A stretch of 64,000 nt of DNA from Chamaecyparis obtusa. Lineage: Eukaryota; Streptophyta; Pinopsida; Cupressales; Cupressaceae. Location of the stretch: assembly GCA_027943335.1 (NCBI GenBank), contig BSBK01003258.1:680501-744500 (forward strand), written 5' to 3'. Shown here in pieces: positions 34,357-46,022 of this stretch; the first letter of the stretch is position 1, and each line of letters begins with the position of its first letter. The translations under genes were made by a program, and so were the position numbers. The notes below the pieces were generated by a model, which was not told where the DNA came from, ran no database searches, and saw only the letters and a list, made by a program, of their open reading frames with translations.

Positions 34357-35148
34357 AATGCAAAGAGGACATGATTAGGGAAAAGGCACTCCCAACCATT
34401 GACCACCTTGCTAATACCACACACAAATAATCTAGCACAACAGAAGATAAAGAATAACACCAAGAGAGAGATCCAAAGAGAATAAAACAAATATATTAAT
34501 CAAGAACTTTACATCCAACATGCCCAGCTGTCAGGCCTTCTGGGTTGCGGCCATTACAAGAAAGAAAAAAATATTCAAATAGAAATATGAACATCCATCT
34601 CCATCCTACTTCATATCATTTATCCAAATCAAACTTGCAACTACAAGCTACTCCTAGACTGATATATAGACTTATCTTCTCCTAAAAACTAATGATTCTA
34701 GACAAACTAAGTGTCTCTATTTATACCAAGCCAAAAGACCTCAAGTACAATTAAAGGTTGGCCACAAGATTAAAAAAATAAACCACCAACCATAGGTCGG
34801 CCAGAGAAATACAATAAACAATCACCAAGGACCAGTTCGGACCAGAAATGAAATATCAAAACTTGGTGATACCAAGTAACTGAGCAATAAGGAATGCCGA
34901 GCTCACTTAGTAAAGCAAGAGCAAGCACTCAGTGACAAAATGACTGAGTCCACTCAGTGAAGCAGCAAGCCAAGAGGTAATCAAGTTCACTCGATGAATA
35001 CGCAAACCTCCAAGAAGTGACTGAGTCAGCTCGGTAAATGAAGGAACTGAGCTCCCCAGGAAAGAAAACTAGTATAGCTACTAAGAAATCCTAGTAGTCA
35101 TTGAGCTCCTCTAGGATTTGATCGAGCTTCCAAGATGCTACTGCATCA
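34357..35148 (-). repeat. H 5' LTR
   Basis: 792 bases. Differences from the 3' LTR are scattered and mostly transitions. Confidence 0.9.
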
Positions 35149-36492
35149 ACTGGTGATAAAAGTAAGTTTGATACCTTAGATCATTACAAAGGTAGAAGTT
35201 TTAAATTTGGTAATGATGCACCATGTCCTATTAGGGGTAAAGGATTGATTAAGATGACTAATAAGATCACTTGTGAAAATGCTTATTGGGTTGAAGGTCT
35301 TAAATATAATCTGTTAAGTGTTGTACAACTTAATAGCACTAGCTACCAAGTTAAATTTCATCACAGAAAGGCTAAGATATTTGATGCCACTGGTGAACTG
35401 ATTAGAAGTGGAGAACAGACAAGAGGTAATTTGTTCTATCTAGACCTATCTGAAGAGACATCTGACCGAGGTGGAGAATTCATATCCAATGAGTTCAATC
35501 TATTTTGCAATGATAGAGGAATCTTGTTGGCTAAGATTTTTGTAGATGATATTATATTTGGTGGACAAGATGCCCTGTGTAATAAATTTTCAATTCAAAT
35601 GCAAACTGAATTTGAAATGAGTATGTTTGGGGAGATCAAATTCTTTGTTGGTTTACAAGTATATCATATGGATAAAGGTATTTTAATTACCCAGTCTAAG
35701 TATGTTCATGAGATACTGAAAACCTTTGGTATGGAGGATTCAAGGCTAGTAAGTACTCCCATGGCTACTGGACAAAAATTGTCTAAAAATGATGATACTA
35801 TTGAAGTTAACCAGACTTTGTATAGACCCATGATTGGAAAACTATAGTATGCTGTACATAACTGACCAGATATTGCTCTAGCAGTTGGGATTGTGGAAAG
35901 ATTATCTGCTAATCCTAAGGAAACTCACATGATGGCTTTCAAAATAATAATGAGATACTTGAAAGGGACTACAGATTATGGATTGTTCTACAAGAAGCAT
36001 GAAAGATTTGAACTGAGAGTGTATACTGATGCTGATTGGGCAGGAAATGTGGATGACAAAAAGAGTACTAGTGGTTGAGCTTTCTTTCTTAGACAAATAT
36101 TAGTCTCCTGGACAAGCAAGAAACAAAATTACATTTCCCAATCTACTGCTAAAGCCGACTATGTGGCTGCAGCAGTGAACTATTCAAACTTGGTGTGGAT
36201 AAAGCAATTGTTGATAGGCATGAAAGAAGAAATCACTGAACCAGTTGTCATTTACTATGACAACACAAGTGCTATCAATATATCTAAGAATCCAATGATG
36301 CACACAAAGACCAAACACATGGCCATCAAGTATCATTACTTGAGGGAATTGGTACAAGATAAAGAGGTCAGAATGGAATATGTGAATACAAAGGAACAAC
36401 TAGCAGACATATTCACTAAAGCTTTACCTAAAGAAGCTCATGAATATCTAAGAAGAAAATTAGGGGTTCTTCCCCTAGCTGATGCTACCTAG
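35149..36492 (+). pseudogene. G pol remainder: protease end, deleted integrase/RT, RNase H
   Basis: The frame resumes after H with TGDKSKFDTLDHY and a pre-integrase segment ending GNLFYLDLSEET. It then jumps to the integrase piece SDRGGEFISNEFNLFC (the second catalytic Asp region), and jumps again at about 35530 to RT at [12 protein letters not shown], which keeps the catalytic DD pair. RT continues through TPMATGQKLS and YRPMIGKL; RNase H follows with YTDADWAGN and DNTSAINISKN, ending at 36492. Stops lie at 35848, about 35863 and about 36076. The middle of integrase and the first half of RT are gone, so this is an inactive derivative. Confidence 0.92.
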
Positions 36493-36968
36493 TCAAGCTA
36501 GGAGCACTGCATCAAATGTGTTGCAAAGAGTATTTGACAAATTGATGCAGAGACAAGTCACACTTTAGGAGCAACCTAGAGTTGTGAACAAGAACAACAA
36601 AGCTGATAATCAGTCATAAGCAAAGATGACAGAGGGAGAAATATTGTTACTGAACTGAGAAGATGATATCTACATCTACTAGATGTATGTTTTAGTTTAT
36701 TCTTTGGCATTATTGTCAAAGAGGGAGATGAATAAGATGAAAACACATGGCAAGATTTCATGGAAGATCAAGTAAGAGGGAGCGATCTAGTGGAAAGGAA
36801 CAAAGAAGAGATCAAGTGGAAGCTACTATGTGGATAGTCATATAAGCAAGGCTAAATGATTATGAATCAAAATGAAGCTAAGGATATTATAAATATCTCT
36901 GATGTACATACAAGTTTTGGATTGGTTGGTGAATCATGTGTTATTCATATGGTGTTTCCATCAATGCC

Positions 36969-36980
36969 AAAGAGGGAGAT
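36969..36980 (+). promoter_or_regulatory. G polypurine tract
   Basis: AAAGAGGGAGAT directly before the 3' LTR, preceded by CATCAATGCC as in D and E. Confidence 0.85.
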
Positions 36981-38460
36981 TGTTGGAAACTGTAATTGAA
37001 GCAATTGTTGTATTGTCATTGATGTCAAACCTTAACTGGTAAGACTGTTCCTATGTAAGAAAGTACTATATCTATTTGATTGTTGAGAAGGATTAAGGCA
37101 AGGTTGGTAACAATAGCACCTAGGGAAAGATCGAGTTATCTTGATACTTCAATGGGTACTTGATTATGTGGCACAATGATAAGACAATGTATTATTTATC
37201 TAAGTAAGAAGGAAGACTAAACAAGTAGGCTTAACCGAGCAAAAGTGAAGAAATCTAGTTTAAGTCGAGTGATGTTAGTATCAACTGAGTCAGTATATGC
37301 TGAGTAAATTCAGTGTTGACCGAACATTAGTTAATTGCCGAGGAAGACAGTATTAGTCGAGGAAACAGTTTTAGTGGCAACCGAGCGACCCAGTGAAGAC
37401 CGAGAAGATGAACATTGTATTGACTGAGTATCAACAATTTACATTTGTTGGAGAATTCAAATTTTTGGCTGACATGTTTGAATTCTTGGGTTATGTAAAT
37501 CATGTTGACTTTATTTATTGATTGTATGGAAGCATTTAATGCACTGTAAACCATTTTATTGTAAATCCATAAAGAGATTTGAGATGATTCTAGAAGGATG
37601 GATGATGAACATAAAGTTGGAAGGATTAGATGAATCTTACCTAAACCTAAGATCTACGAAGGAGATTAAGTGGAAAAAATTGGATCGACCTAAATGAGGA
37701 AGTATTAAGGAAACCTAAGCATGAGGTTGAGAGAAAAGAGGATGCTAGAGTTGTTGATGTTATTAACTGTATAAGCAGAAAAAGCTAAAGGAGGAGTTGT
37801 GACTACTTAAAAGGATTTACAAGCAGATCAGTGATGGAGAGGGAAATGAACCACAATCAGTAAGCCAACATATGTGTACAAAATTGGATCTGTTATTTGC
37901 AAAGTGAGTTGTATGTTTTCAGATCAATACTACTGTTACTTTCTAATCATTGTATCAGTCAAAATACTTTTAACAAAGGTTGACCTAACAACCATTTGTA
38001 TAAATCCTTTGAACAAGGTTGCATTCTAATGGAATGTATGTAAGTCCTATAACAAGGCTCACTTCTAACAGAGTGATTGAAATCCTTTAATCGGGTCACA
38101 CCTGACAGTGTGTTTTGTAACCTTTGACAAGGTTGGCTTTTCACAGAGCTCACTTTAGAAGAGTGAAAATATCAGTAACATGTTACAAAGTGGTTTTTCC
38201 CAAATTGGGTTCCCACTATAAATCCTGGTGTTAATGCTTGTGTGAATGTGTTGGTTTGAACATTTCTATGTTTTCCAAGTTAAATACTATTGGATAGTGG
38301 ACTGCACTGTTTTATGTTTCTGATATACAGACAATTATGACCGAGTAGTTTTGGTTATCAGATTTGATTTTGTTGAAGTATTTGAAAGTTTGTTTTATAC
38401 ATCTGGACCTGAGAACAACTGATTCACCCCCCCTTTTTGTTGTTCTAAATCAAATTAATA
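36981..38460 (+). repeat. G 3' LTR
   Basis: 1480 bases, ending AAATTAATA at the duplication CGTAC. Its hairpin at 38412-38446 keeps both 8-base arms. Confidence 0.93.
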
Positions 38461-38860
38461 CGTACTTCCAAAAAGGTACACATGCTTTAAAAATAAAATT
38501 GCATGTTTTTTTTAACAAAAAATTTTGGGAAAAACTTTTGACAAATAATTTTTTTATTAAAAAACCTTTTTTGCTAGTTTTTTAAATTTTTTTTGCTCAC
38601 GCACCTCGGGAAGTGTACCAAGACCATACGACCTTGGTACAAACAAATTGCCTCAAAATGCAAAGTTGTCCAAATTGGACAAATTTTATATGGAAATAGA
38701 GGTTATTGGGCACTTTGAATGCAACGGTGAGGTTCGTTTGAGACCAAATTGAATAGAAAAGAGGCACCCCTTAGATCCGATAGAAAATCCTCTAAAAATT
38801 ACAAATCTAATGAATAAGACCGAATCTCTCAAAAAGAGAATAGGGGCATGAAGATCTAAA

Positions 38861-38872
38861 GCTGTGATACCG
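38861..38872 (-). promoter_or_regulatory. A primer-binding site, degenerate
   Basis: CGGTATCACAGC in element sense; B has TGGTATCATAGC at the same place. Both are derived from the Met-tRNA site TGGTATCAGAGC. Confidence 0.75.
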
Positions 38873-39250
38873 TGTAGGATTTGAGCAATACAAATCGACA
38901 AAACTCAAAGAACACTTTCATGCAAACACCTATCACATAAAGAAGAGAGAGAAAAGATATGGAGGCTTGAACACAAGGATCCATGAAAGAAGAGACATGT
39001 TTGATGTGCAAAAACAAAAGTTGCAATTCAATAATAACGAATGTTATTCAATATACAATAGAGATCAATCCTTATAAGGGAGATCTGAAACCCTAAAAGG
39101 GTGGAGAAACCTAGGTTGCATGATAATAATTAATAAAACAATTAATTATTATATGCCTAAAGTTTAGCTAAAGTAGAAAGAGATAATAAGTGACTTAATA
39201 ATTAAATCAATATGATTTAATTATTAAGAAAACAACTTATTACTCTAACA
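38873..39250 (-). repeat. A 5' LTR
   Basis: 378 bases, same length as the 3' LTR, with scattered substitutions. Its inner end (plus sense TGTAGGATTTGAGC) has drifted most from the B consensus. Confidence 0.9.
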
Positions 39251-39255
39251 AAAAT

Positions 39256-40162
39256 AATACATAAATTTTGCAAAGAAGCTTGGATTATATTGTGCTCAAA
39301 TTAATAAATTGTATGGGAAAATCTAATTAACTTCCAAGGACAAACATTTGTATTTATTTAAATTTCATAATATTCAATAGAAATAATTGAACACAAAACA
39401 TAACATAAAAAAGTTGTTATAATTTGTTTGAATCCCTAAATTGCCAAAGGAGGAGGATTTTACTTATCAGATATTGCATTAACTCTTCCTCCCTTTTTCC
39501 TCTACTCTACCTTCACTTAGCTCCCTTTTTTGTGCCTTCTTTCTTATTTTGTTCATTAATTCTATTTCTTTGTTCACATATGGTATAATGATTAATATAT
39601 TTTATTTTAAAATTTATGGTGTTTATAGATTAGTGTGCAGTGAAGTCATATTTCTATTTCATATTTTGATAGTCACACTTTTTATAGATGTTTGAATGCT
39701 ACAAGTTTAAAAAATGCATAGTGGAGGTTTGGTAAATTATTTCTAATAATCATCCTCATCTATATATATCCACATATGCTTATGAAAAACTAGGTAACTT
39801 GTTTCTCCACTTCTCTAGACCATTTGAATGTGTTCCCTTCTATATTACAATATTATAACATTATTGAGGTGCCACAACATGTAACTAGAAAAGTCTTGGA
39901 TTGTAACATGATGCATACCTATTCAGTTCAACATTAATGTTAAGGGTTTAGTTAAATACTAGAAAAAGATTAGAAATAATATATAGTCTATGATGAAAAC
40001 CTAACTTATAGGTGGCTTTAGTATATGAGTCCATCCATTTCTCGCCTCCTCTTTCTTCCTCTTCCTCTTCCTAGACCTATATACGTATATTGATTTTCTT
40101 TTCTATCTCTCCATACCCCCCCTCTTTCTTTCCCCTTAGTACAAACATAACATAACATGAGC
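39256..40162. other. Unique AT-rich spacer
   Basis: No supported gene. Pyrimidine-rich stretches occur at 39480-39560 and 40035-40135. Confidence 0.5.
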
Positions 40163-41896
40163 TTGTCAAAATGGGTCATGGGGACTCCATAGAGGTCCTA
40201 GTACACCTTATCATGCGTTAGGCCCCTAGGACGTCCCCATGACCCATTTTGACACATTAGAACCCTCAAGTGTGTCCTAAGGGGTCGTAGGACCCCTTAA
40301 GACACACTTGAGGGTTCTAATGTGTCAAAAGGGGTCATGGGGACTTCCTAGGGGTCCTAGTATGCCTTATCACATGTTAGGACCCTTAGGAAGTCCCCAT
40401 GAAAGTGTGTCCTAAGGGGTCCTACGACCACTTTAGACACACTTGAGCATTCAAATGTGTCAAAAGGGGTCATGGGGACTTCTTAGGGGTCCTAGTACAA
40501 CTTATCACATGTTAGGACCCCTAGGAAGTCCCCATGACCCCTTTTGACACATTGGAACCTCAACTATGTCCTAAAGGGTCGTAGGACCCTTTTAGACACA
40601 CTTGATCTATCCAATGTGTCAAAAGGGGTCATGGGGACTTCCTAGGGGTCCTAGTTTGCCTTATCACACATTAGGACCCCTAGGAAGTCCCCATGACACC
40701 TTTTGACACATTAGAACCCTCAAGTGTGTCCTAAGGGGTCCTATGACCCCTTCGAACACACTTGAGCATTCAAATGTATAAAAAGGGGTCGTGGGGACTT
40801 CCTAGGGGTCCTAGTATGCCTTATCACATGATAGGACCCCTAGGAAGTCCCCATGACCCTTTTTGACACATTCAACTATCAAGTGTGTCCTAAGGGGTCC
40901 TATGACCCCTTAGGACACACTTGATAGTTGAATGTGTCAAAAAGGGTCATGGGGACTTCCTAGGGGTCTTAGTATGCCTTATCACATGTTAGGACCCCTA
41001 TGAAGTCCCCATGACCCCTTTTGACACATTAGAACCCTCAAGTGTTTCCTGAGGGGTCGTGGGGACCCCTTAAGACACACTTGAGGGTGCTAATGTGTCA
41101 AAAGGGGTCATGGGGACTTCCTAGGGGTCCTAACGCGTGATAAGGTGTACTAGGACCCCTAAGAAGTCCCCATGACCCCTTTTGACACATTGGAATCCTC
41201 AAGTGTGTCTGAAGGGGTCGTAGGACCCCTTAGGACACACTTGAGGGTTCCAATATGTTGAAACCTTCGGACACACTTGAGGGTTTCAATGTGTCAAAAG
41301 GGGTCATGGGGACTTCCTAGGGGTCCTAACGCGTTATAAGGTGTACTAGGATCCCTAGGAACTCCCCATGACCTCTTTTGACCTATTGGAATGTTCAAAT
41401 GTGTCTAAAGGGGTCATATGAACCCTTAGGACACACTTGAGGGTTATAATGTGTCAAAAGGGGTGATGGGGACTTTCTAGGGGTCCTAGTATGCCTTATC
41501 ATGCGTTAGGACCCCTAGGAAGTCCCCATGACCCCTTTTGACACATTGGAATGCTCATGTGTGTCCTAAGGGGTTCTACGACCCCTTCAAACACACTTGA
41601 GGGTTCCAATGTGTCAAAAGGGGTCATGGGGACTTCTTAGGGGTCCTAGTATACCTTATCACATGTTAGGACCCCTAGGAAGTCCCCATGACCCCTTTTG
41701 ACACATTAGAACCCTCAAGTGTGTCCTAAGGGGTCCTACGACCCCTTCGAACACACTTGAGGGTTCAAATGTGTCAAAAGGGGTCATGGGGACTTCATAT
41801 GGGTCCTAGTACACCTTATCATGTGTTAGGGCCCCTAGAAAGTCCCCATGAACCCTTTTGACACATCAAAACCCTCAAGTGTGTCCTAAGGGGTCC
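40163..41896. repeat. Palindromic satellite: about 160-bp units, eleven copies
   Basis: The landmark GGGTCATGGGGACTT starts units at 40173, 40332, 40467, 40626, 40786, 40944, 41105, 41301, 41461, 41621 and 41781. Spacing is mostly 158-161, with one 135 and one 196. Each unit holds two palindromes. P1 has arms of about 37 bases (TGTCAAAAGGGGTCATGGGG.. and its complement) around an 18-24-base centre. P2 has arms of about 26 bases (AACCCTCAAGTGTGTCC.. and complement) around a 4-10-base centre. The array therefore reads almost alike on both strands. It has no coding potential and is GC-richer than its surroundings. Confidence 0.93.
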
Positions 41897-43609
41897 AAGT
41901 GATTTGTGATAAAATGAGTTAAAACCCTTTGAGAATCCTTTTGCTAGCTTTAGTTTGACCTTAGAAATCCATGATGGATTATGGGAGGTAACCTTGTTGA
42001 AGGCTTGTTGAATCCTGAAATTTGGCTAATTTTGGAAATTTTCAAAATCCCCCAAAATCTAGAATTTGCATCTTAACTCCTATGGAGCTGAAACCTATCT
42101 CAAACATCCTTGAATCTATTTAACTTGTATTTATACAAATATAAATTAAAGTATAAGAAATTAAATAAATCAAACTTATACTTAAATGTTATATTTGTAT
42201 AAATCCTTATAACTTGAATTTGGGAAAAGAAGGGCAATTGAAATTTCAAAATAGGCGGGCTTTTTCAAATATCCAATATTATCGGATATCCGAAAATATT
42301 GAATATTCAATTTTATCAAATATTTGATTAGGCTTGGTATTTGCTTCGACATTACCAAATGTGGGTGGTCAACCCTTTAGGCGTGTTTCAGGAGATAGTT
42401 CTTGATACTGAGACTTCGACCATGTAGTTGACGACTATTTTTTCACCCAAAATTGATGAAACTAAAAGGGTTTCTTAAAGACATTATCAGCTTTCCATCA
42501 ATATAATTGCTGTCAAATTTTGAGTTCAGTAAGTAATTATTACTTATTTTTCAATTGAGTTATCTTTAAAGTCGTAATTGACATACTGATTGAAAAACAA
42601 CTATAACTTTCAAACCATTTAACCTTTTTGAAATCTGAAACATGCGTCACATTCTATGCTTCAGCTACTATAAATTTTTTTTTTTTTTTGAATTTGGTAA
42701 AATTTTGAATTAGTTAAGGTGGTCAGACATGAGAGTTTTTTTATTCTAAAAAAGTTGTAGTAGAAAATTCATAATTAATGATTTATTTAACCAAAAATTA
42801 CAAAAAAATATGCATCACATCCAGGCATGAGTCTACTACTTATATCTAGAATCTTGGGAAAATATATTATCATTTGATTATGATTAAGGTGGTTAGACAT
42901 ACACGTACTTTTTATCTTTTCCCTAAAATTTTCATAGTACTGCATTGAAATCTAAAATTTTGAACAATTAGACAACAAAAATTTCAAAGAAGGGCTAGTA
43001 GTTTAGAAATTACATTCAATTGCCTACAGATTCTACTTTTACAACTTTTTCACATAAGGTTCATAAGATGTTCAACCTTTTACATCAAGTTGACTAACCT
43101 TGATTTTCTGATTTTTCATTGCCACTTAAGGCCATAGTTTGGTATACCATGATCCTGCACATACCCTTCAATTGTGTTTAGATCTGTGTAAGTGGATATA
43201 TACTCATGTTGAAGCTATCACTTCTCTATTGACACCTCTCTTGCACAAACATCATTTTGTAAATGACTTACCAATTGATTTCATGTTACAAAAATGTATG
43301 CAAAAAGTAGACCATAATTTTTCCTATACTAATTATTTCATCCAACGATGTACAATCTTGTATAGATCAGAAGGAAGACCATCAAAAAAATCTGAGCCGT
43401 CTGTTTCTTTTGGCCACTTTTTAGATGTCAAGCTTGTCAGCTGATAGGCTTCTCCTATGAGGTTACTTGCAACCAAATTTTTTTCACGCTGAAATTGTCT
43501 CACGCTCGAAAAATAAGTAAAACACTCGTGAACATATTCACTCAAGAAAATAAAGAAGAAGGAAGTATCTTGGGATGGAAAAAAATTAACGATGATGAGC
43601 AAAATAACT
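41897..43609. other. Unique spacer with a local hairpin
   Basis: Contains the inverted repeat listed separately and a short open frame (43139-43444, 101 codons) without recognisable domains. No gene is supported. Confidence 0.45.
42122..42216. repeat. Inverted repeat, arms about 35 bp
   Basis: AACTTGTATTTATACAAATA.. and AAGTATAAG on the left pair with CTTATACTT and TATTTGTATAAATCC.. on the right, around a short AT-rich loop (about 42158-42174). It may be a small MITE or a chance AT hairpin. Confidence 0.55.
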
Positions 43610-44049
43610 CAACCTCACGCCTTTCGTTTTGCACAACATTCTAACAAAAGTTGTCAGTACGGAGAAATTCATCTATCTGATACCCAATTTAAGTTTCTTC
43701 ACGAGCAATTAGTTTAAATTTATGACCCTCCCCCTAAATGCTTACCTACGATTAGTTAGTATTACTATAAGTATTAAAATTCTATACCTAAACATTATAT
43801 CTATTAAGATTATATAAGGATTATATAGATATCATAATTATATAGCAAGATTTTATATATTTATATCAATTTATATTTTAATATGATATAATATATTTAA
43901 TAATTTAATAATATATTTTAATACATAAACTATTATTTCTTTAAAAAATATATATTAAATTTAATTATATAACTTTATATTGTTAAATAAATATTTAACT
44001 TAATTATAATATTTATTTTTAATTAATTTACTTAAATATTTGTTGACTA

Positions 44050-44112
44050 TTTTGATTTACTAAATCTCTACCTTTTTTTTATTTGATTTACTAAATCTCT
44101 ACCTTTTTTTTA
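44050..44112 (+). repeat. 31-bp direct repeat, two copies
   Basis: TTGATTTACTAAATCTCTAC plus a T-run occurs twice in tandem within the AT-rich interior of the TIR element. Confidence 0.8.
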
Positions 44113-44662
44113 TATTGGCGAGGATTTATATATAAAAAATAATATTTTTTAATTTATGTCATATATTATATGTCAAATAATTTTATAAAGAAATTCAAAA
44201 TAACAAATATTATTAATAAAATTTAAAACTATATAAAATAAAATTAATATTAATATAATTTTTAGTTCTATTCAGAAAAAATGATTAAAACAAACAAACA
44301 AATTTAAAAAAATATATTAAATACTAAATACAAAATAAAATAAAATTATACTATAAAAATATTTGATTAATATTAATTTATTCTAGCTGTAGTTGTTTAT
44401 TTTAGACAAACTAGAAAATATTGCTATTATTTATTTTTAATGAACTTGTAGATTTATAGATGTTTCACATCAAAAAAAAATTCCACGTTTATTTAATAGA
44501 AATTTCTTGAATTGACTTAGATTGAATTCATTTATACTAATTTAATTATATTACATTAATATAAATATTAATAATATTGATATTTATATAAATTACTATT
44601 TCAATATTTAAAAACCAATACATATTAAAAATATTAAATTGGAACTTTTCAAAGATATAAAT

Positions 44663-45039
44663 TGTTAGAGTAATAAGTTGTTTGCTTATTAATTAAATCA
44701 TATTGATTTAATTTTTAAGCTACTTATTATATCTTTCTACTTAAGCTAAACTTTAGGTATATAATAATTAATTGTTTTATTAATTATTATCATGCAACCT
44801 AGGTTTCTCCACCCTTTTAGGGTTTCAAATCTCCTTTATAAGGATTGATCTCTCTTGTAAATTGAGAACACATTCATTTTATTTGATTGCAACTTTTGTT
44901 TTTGCACATAAAAAATATCTCTTCTTTCATGGATCCTTGCGTTGAGGCCTCCATAGCTTTTGCTTCTCTTTTTCTATGATAGGTGTTTGCATGTAGGTGT
45001 TCCTGAGAGTCGTGGGTTTTTTTCTCATCAATACCAACA
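44663..45039 (+). repeat. B 5' LTR
   Basis: TGTTAGAGTAATAAGTTGTT to CATCAATACCAACA; 377 bases. Confidence 0.93.
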
Positions 45040-45051
45040 TGGTATCATAGC
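45040..45051 (+). promoter_or_regulatory. B primer-binding site
   Basis: TGGTATCATAGC, abutting the LTR, one mismatch from the Met-tRNA site. Confidence 0.88.
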
Positions 45052-46022
45052 TTTAGATCTTCATGCCCCCATTCTCTTCCTGAAAGATTCGGCATTGTTC
45101 ATCAGATCTGTAATTTTTAAATAATTTTCTATTGGATTTGGGGGTACCTCTTGTTCTGGTCACTTTGGGCTCAAAGAAACCTCACCGTTGTGTTCAAAGC
45201 GCCCAAGAAACCCCATTTCCATATAAAATTTGTCCAATTTGGACAACTTTTCTCTTTGGGGCAAATATTTTTTGTACCAGGGCTATACGACCTTGACACA
45301 CTTCCCAAGGCACATGAGCAAAACAAAAGATTATTAAAAAACAGCAAAAAAGGTTTTTTTAATAAAAAAATTTTATTTGTCAAAAGTTTTTCCCAATTTT
45401 TTTTGAAAAAGCATGTAACTTTTTTTTTGAAAAGCATGCATACCTTTTTGGAAGTATGTACACTGCATGTGTCGGTTGGTACGCCTACATGTTTAGGTAT
45501 TGACATCATCATTTGTGAGCCAAAATTTAACGGCCATCAACCTGTCAATCTCTTTGATTCTTTTGTCATAAATAGTAGCTTGTGGTTTTTTGGCCAAACT
45601 TTCACATACGGTGTCAAAATCGGGCAAAGAAGATATCATCAGAAAGTTCTTTCCAACCTCTATCCAAAGCTGTAGGTTTGAATTTATTATTTTTATTTTT
45701 TGATGGTGTTGTTTTTATGTCAAAGCCAAAGGATCTTTTTCACACTCCGAGAGCCATATATTGTGCATTCGGACTCCATTTTGGGAAAACGATATATCAT
45801 TGGCAAGATAATTCTGTGATATTTCTAGTGCTATGAGTCATTTTTCTAGATTCTCCTACATGTATATTTTATTCAATTTTTTGCATTTCTAAATGCTGGT
45901 GAATATCTTGGATGTTTCAAGTCTCAAGATCTCTTCCCTTTAGGGGATATCTCTTCTTAGGTTGTTCTTTTGTTTCAGTAGTCTTCTCTTTTCTTTGAGT
46001 AGTGTATACTTCACTTTGTAGT

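Larger units (their letters stand above)
32464..35148 (-). mobile_element. Element H: small non-autonomous LTR element in G's protease
   Basis: Two near-identical LTRs (32464-33256 and 34357-35148) flank a 1.1-kb interior. The insertion point is marked by ACTGGT on both sides (32458-32463, 35149-35154). In minus sense the 5' LTR is followed by a good Met-tRNA primer site. The interior carries acidic open frames but no gag or pol motif that I recognise. It is the youngest layer of the A/G/H nest. Confidence 0.92.
29792..38460 (+). mobile_element. Element G: Ty1/copia retrotransposon, internally deleted, interrupted by H
   Basis: Plus-strand element inserted in A. LTRs are 29792-31272 and 36981-38460. 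A primer site stands at 31275-31285 and a polypurine tract at 36969-36980. Flanks TGTAC (29787-29791) and CGTAC (38461-38465) are a 5-base duplication with one change. The A sequence is continuous across the gap when compared with B. Coding order is gag, zinc knuckle, protease, remnants of integrase, RT and RNase H, with several stops and two deletions. H sits in the protease region. Confidence 0.93.
27935..39250 (-). mobile_element. Element A: LTR retrotransposon without coding capacity, interrupted by G
   Basis: Minus-strand element with 378-base LTRs at 27935-28312 and 38873-39250, flanked by exact AAAAT duplications (27930-27934, 39251-39255). A G-run polypurine tract is next to the 3' LTR and a degenerate Met-tRNA primer site next to the 5' LTR. 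Without G the interior is only about 1.9 kb and is the same family as B. It has no gag or pol motif. The long minus frame 28725-29234 is not kept in B, so I do not call it a gene. This is a non-autonomous, LARD-like element. Confidence 0.92.

Noticed and set aside
40163..41896. CRISPR-like array of regularly spaced repeats
   Set aside because: The units are palindromic satellites without unique spacers; spacing variation and the eukaryotic context exclude CRISPR.
43139..43444. 101-codon plus-strand frame as a gene
   Set aside because: No domain, no codon-level evidence, no promoter or splice context; it could be chance.
45151..45675. 174-codon plus-strand frame in element B
   Set aside because: Element A, the same family, does not preserve it; Phe/Lys-rich, with no domain.
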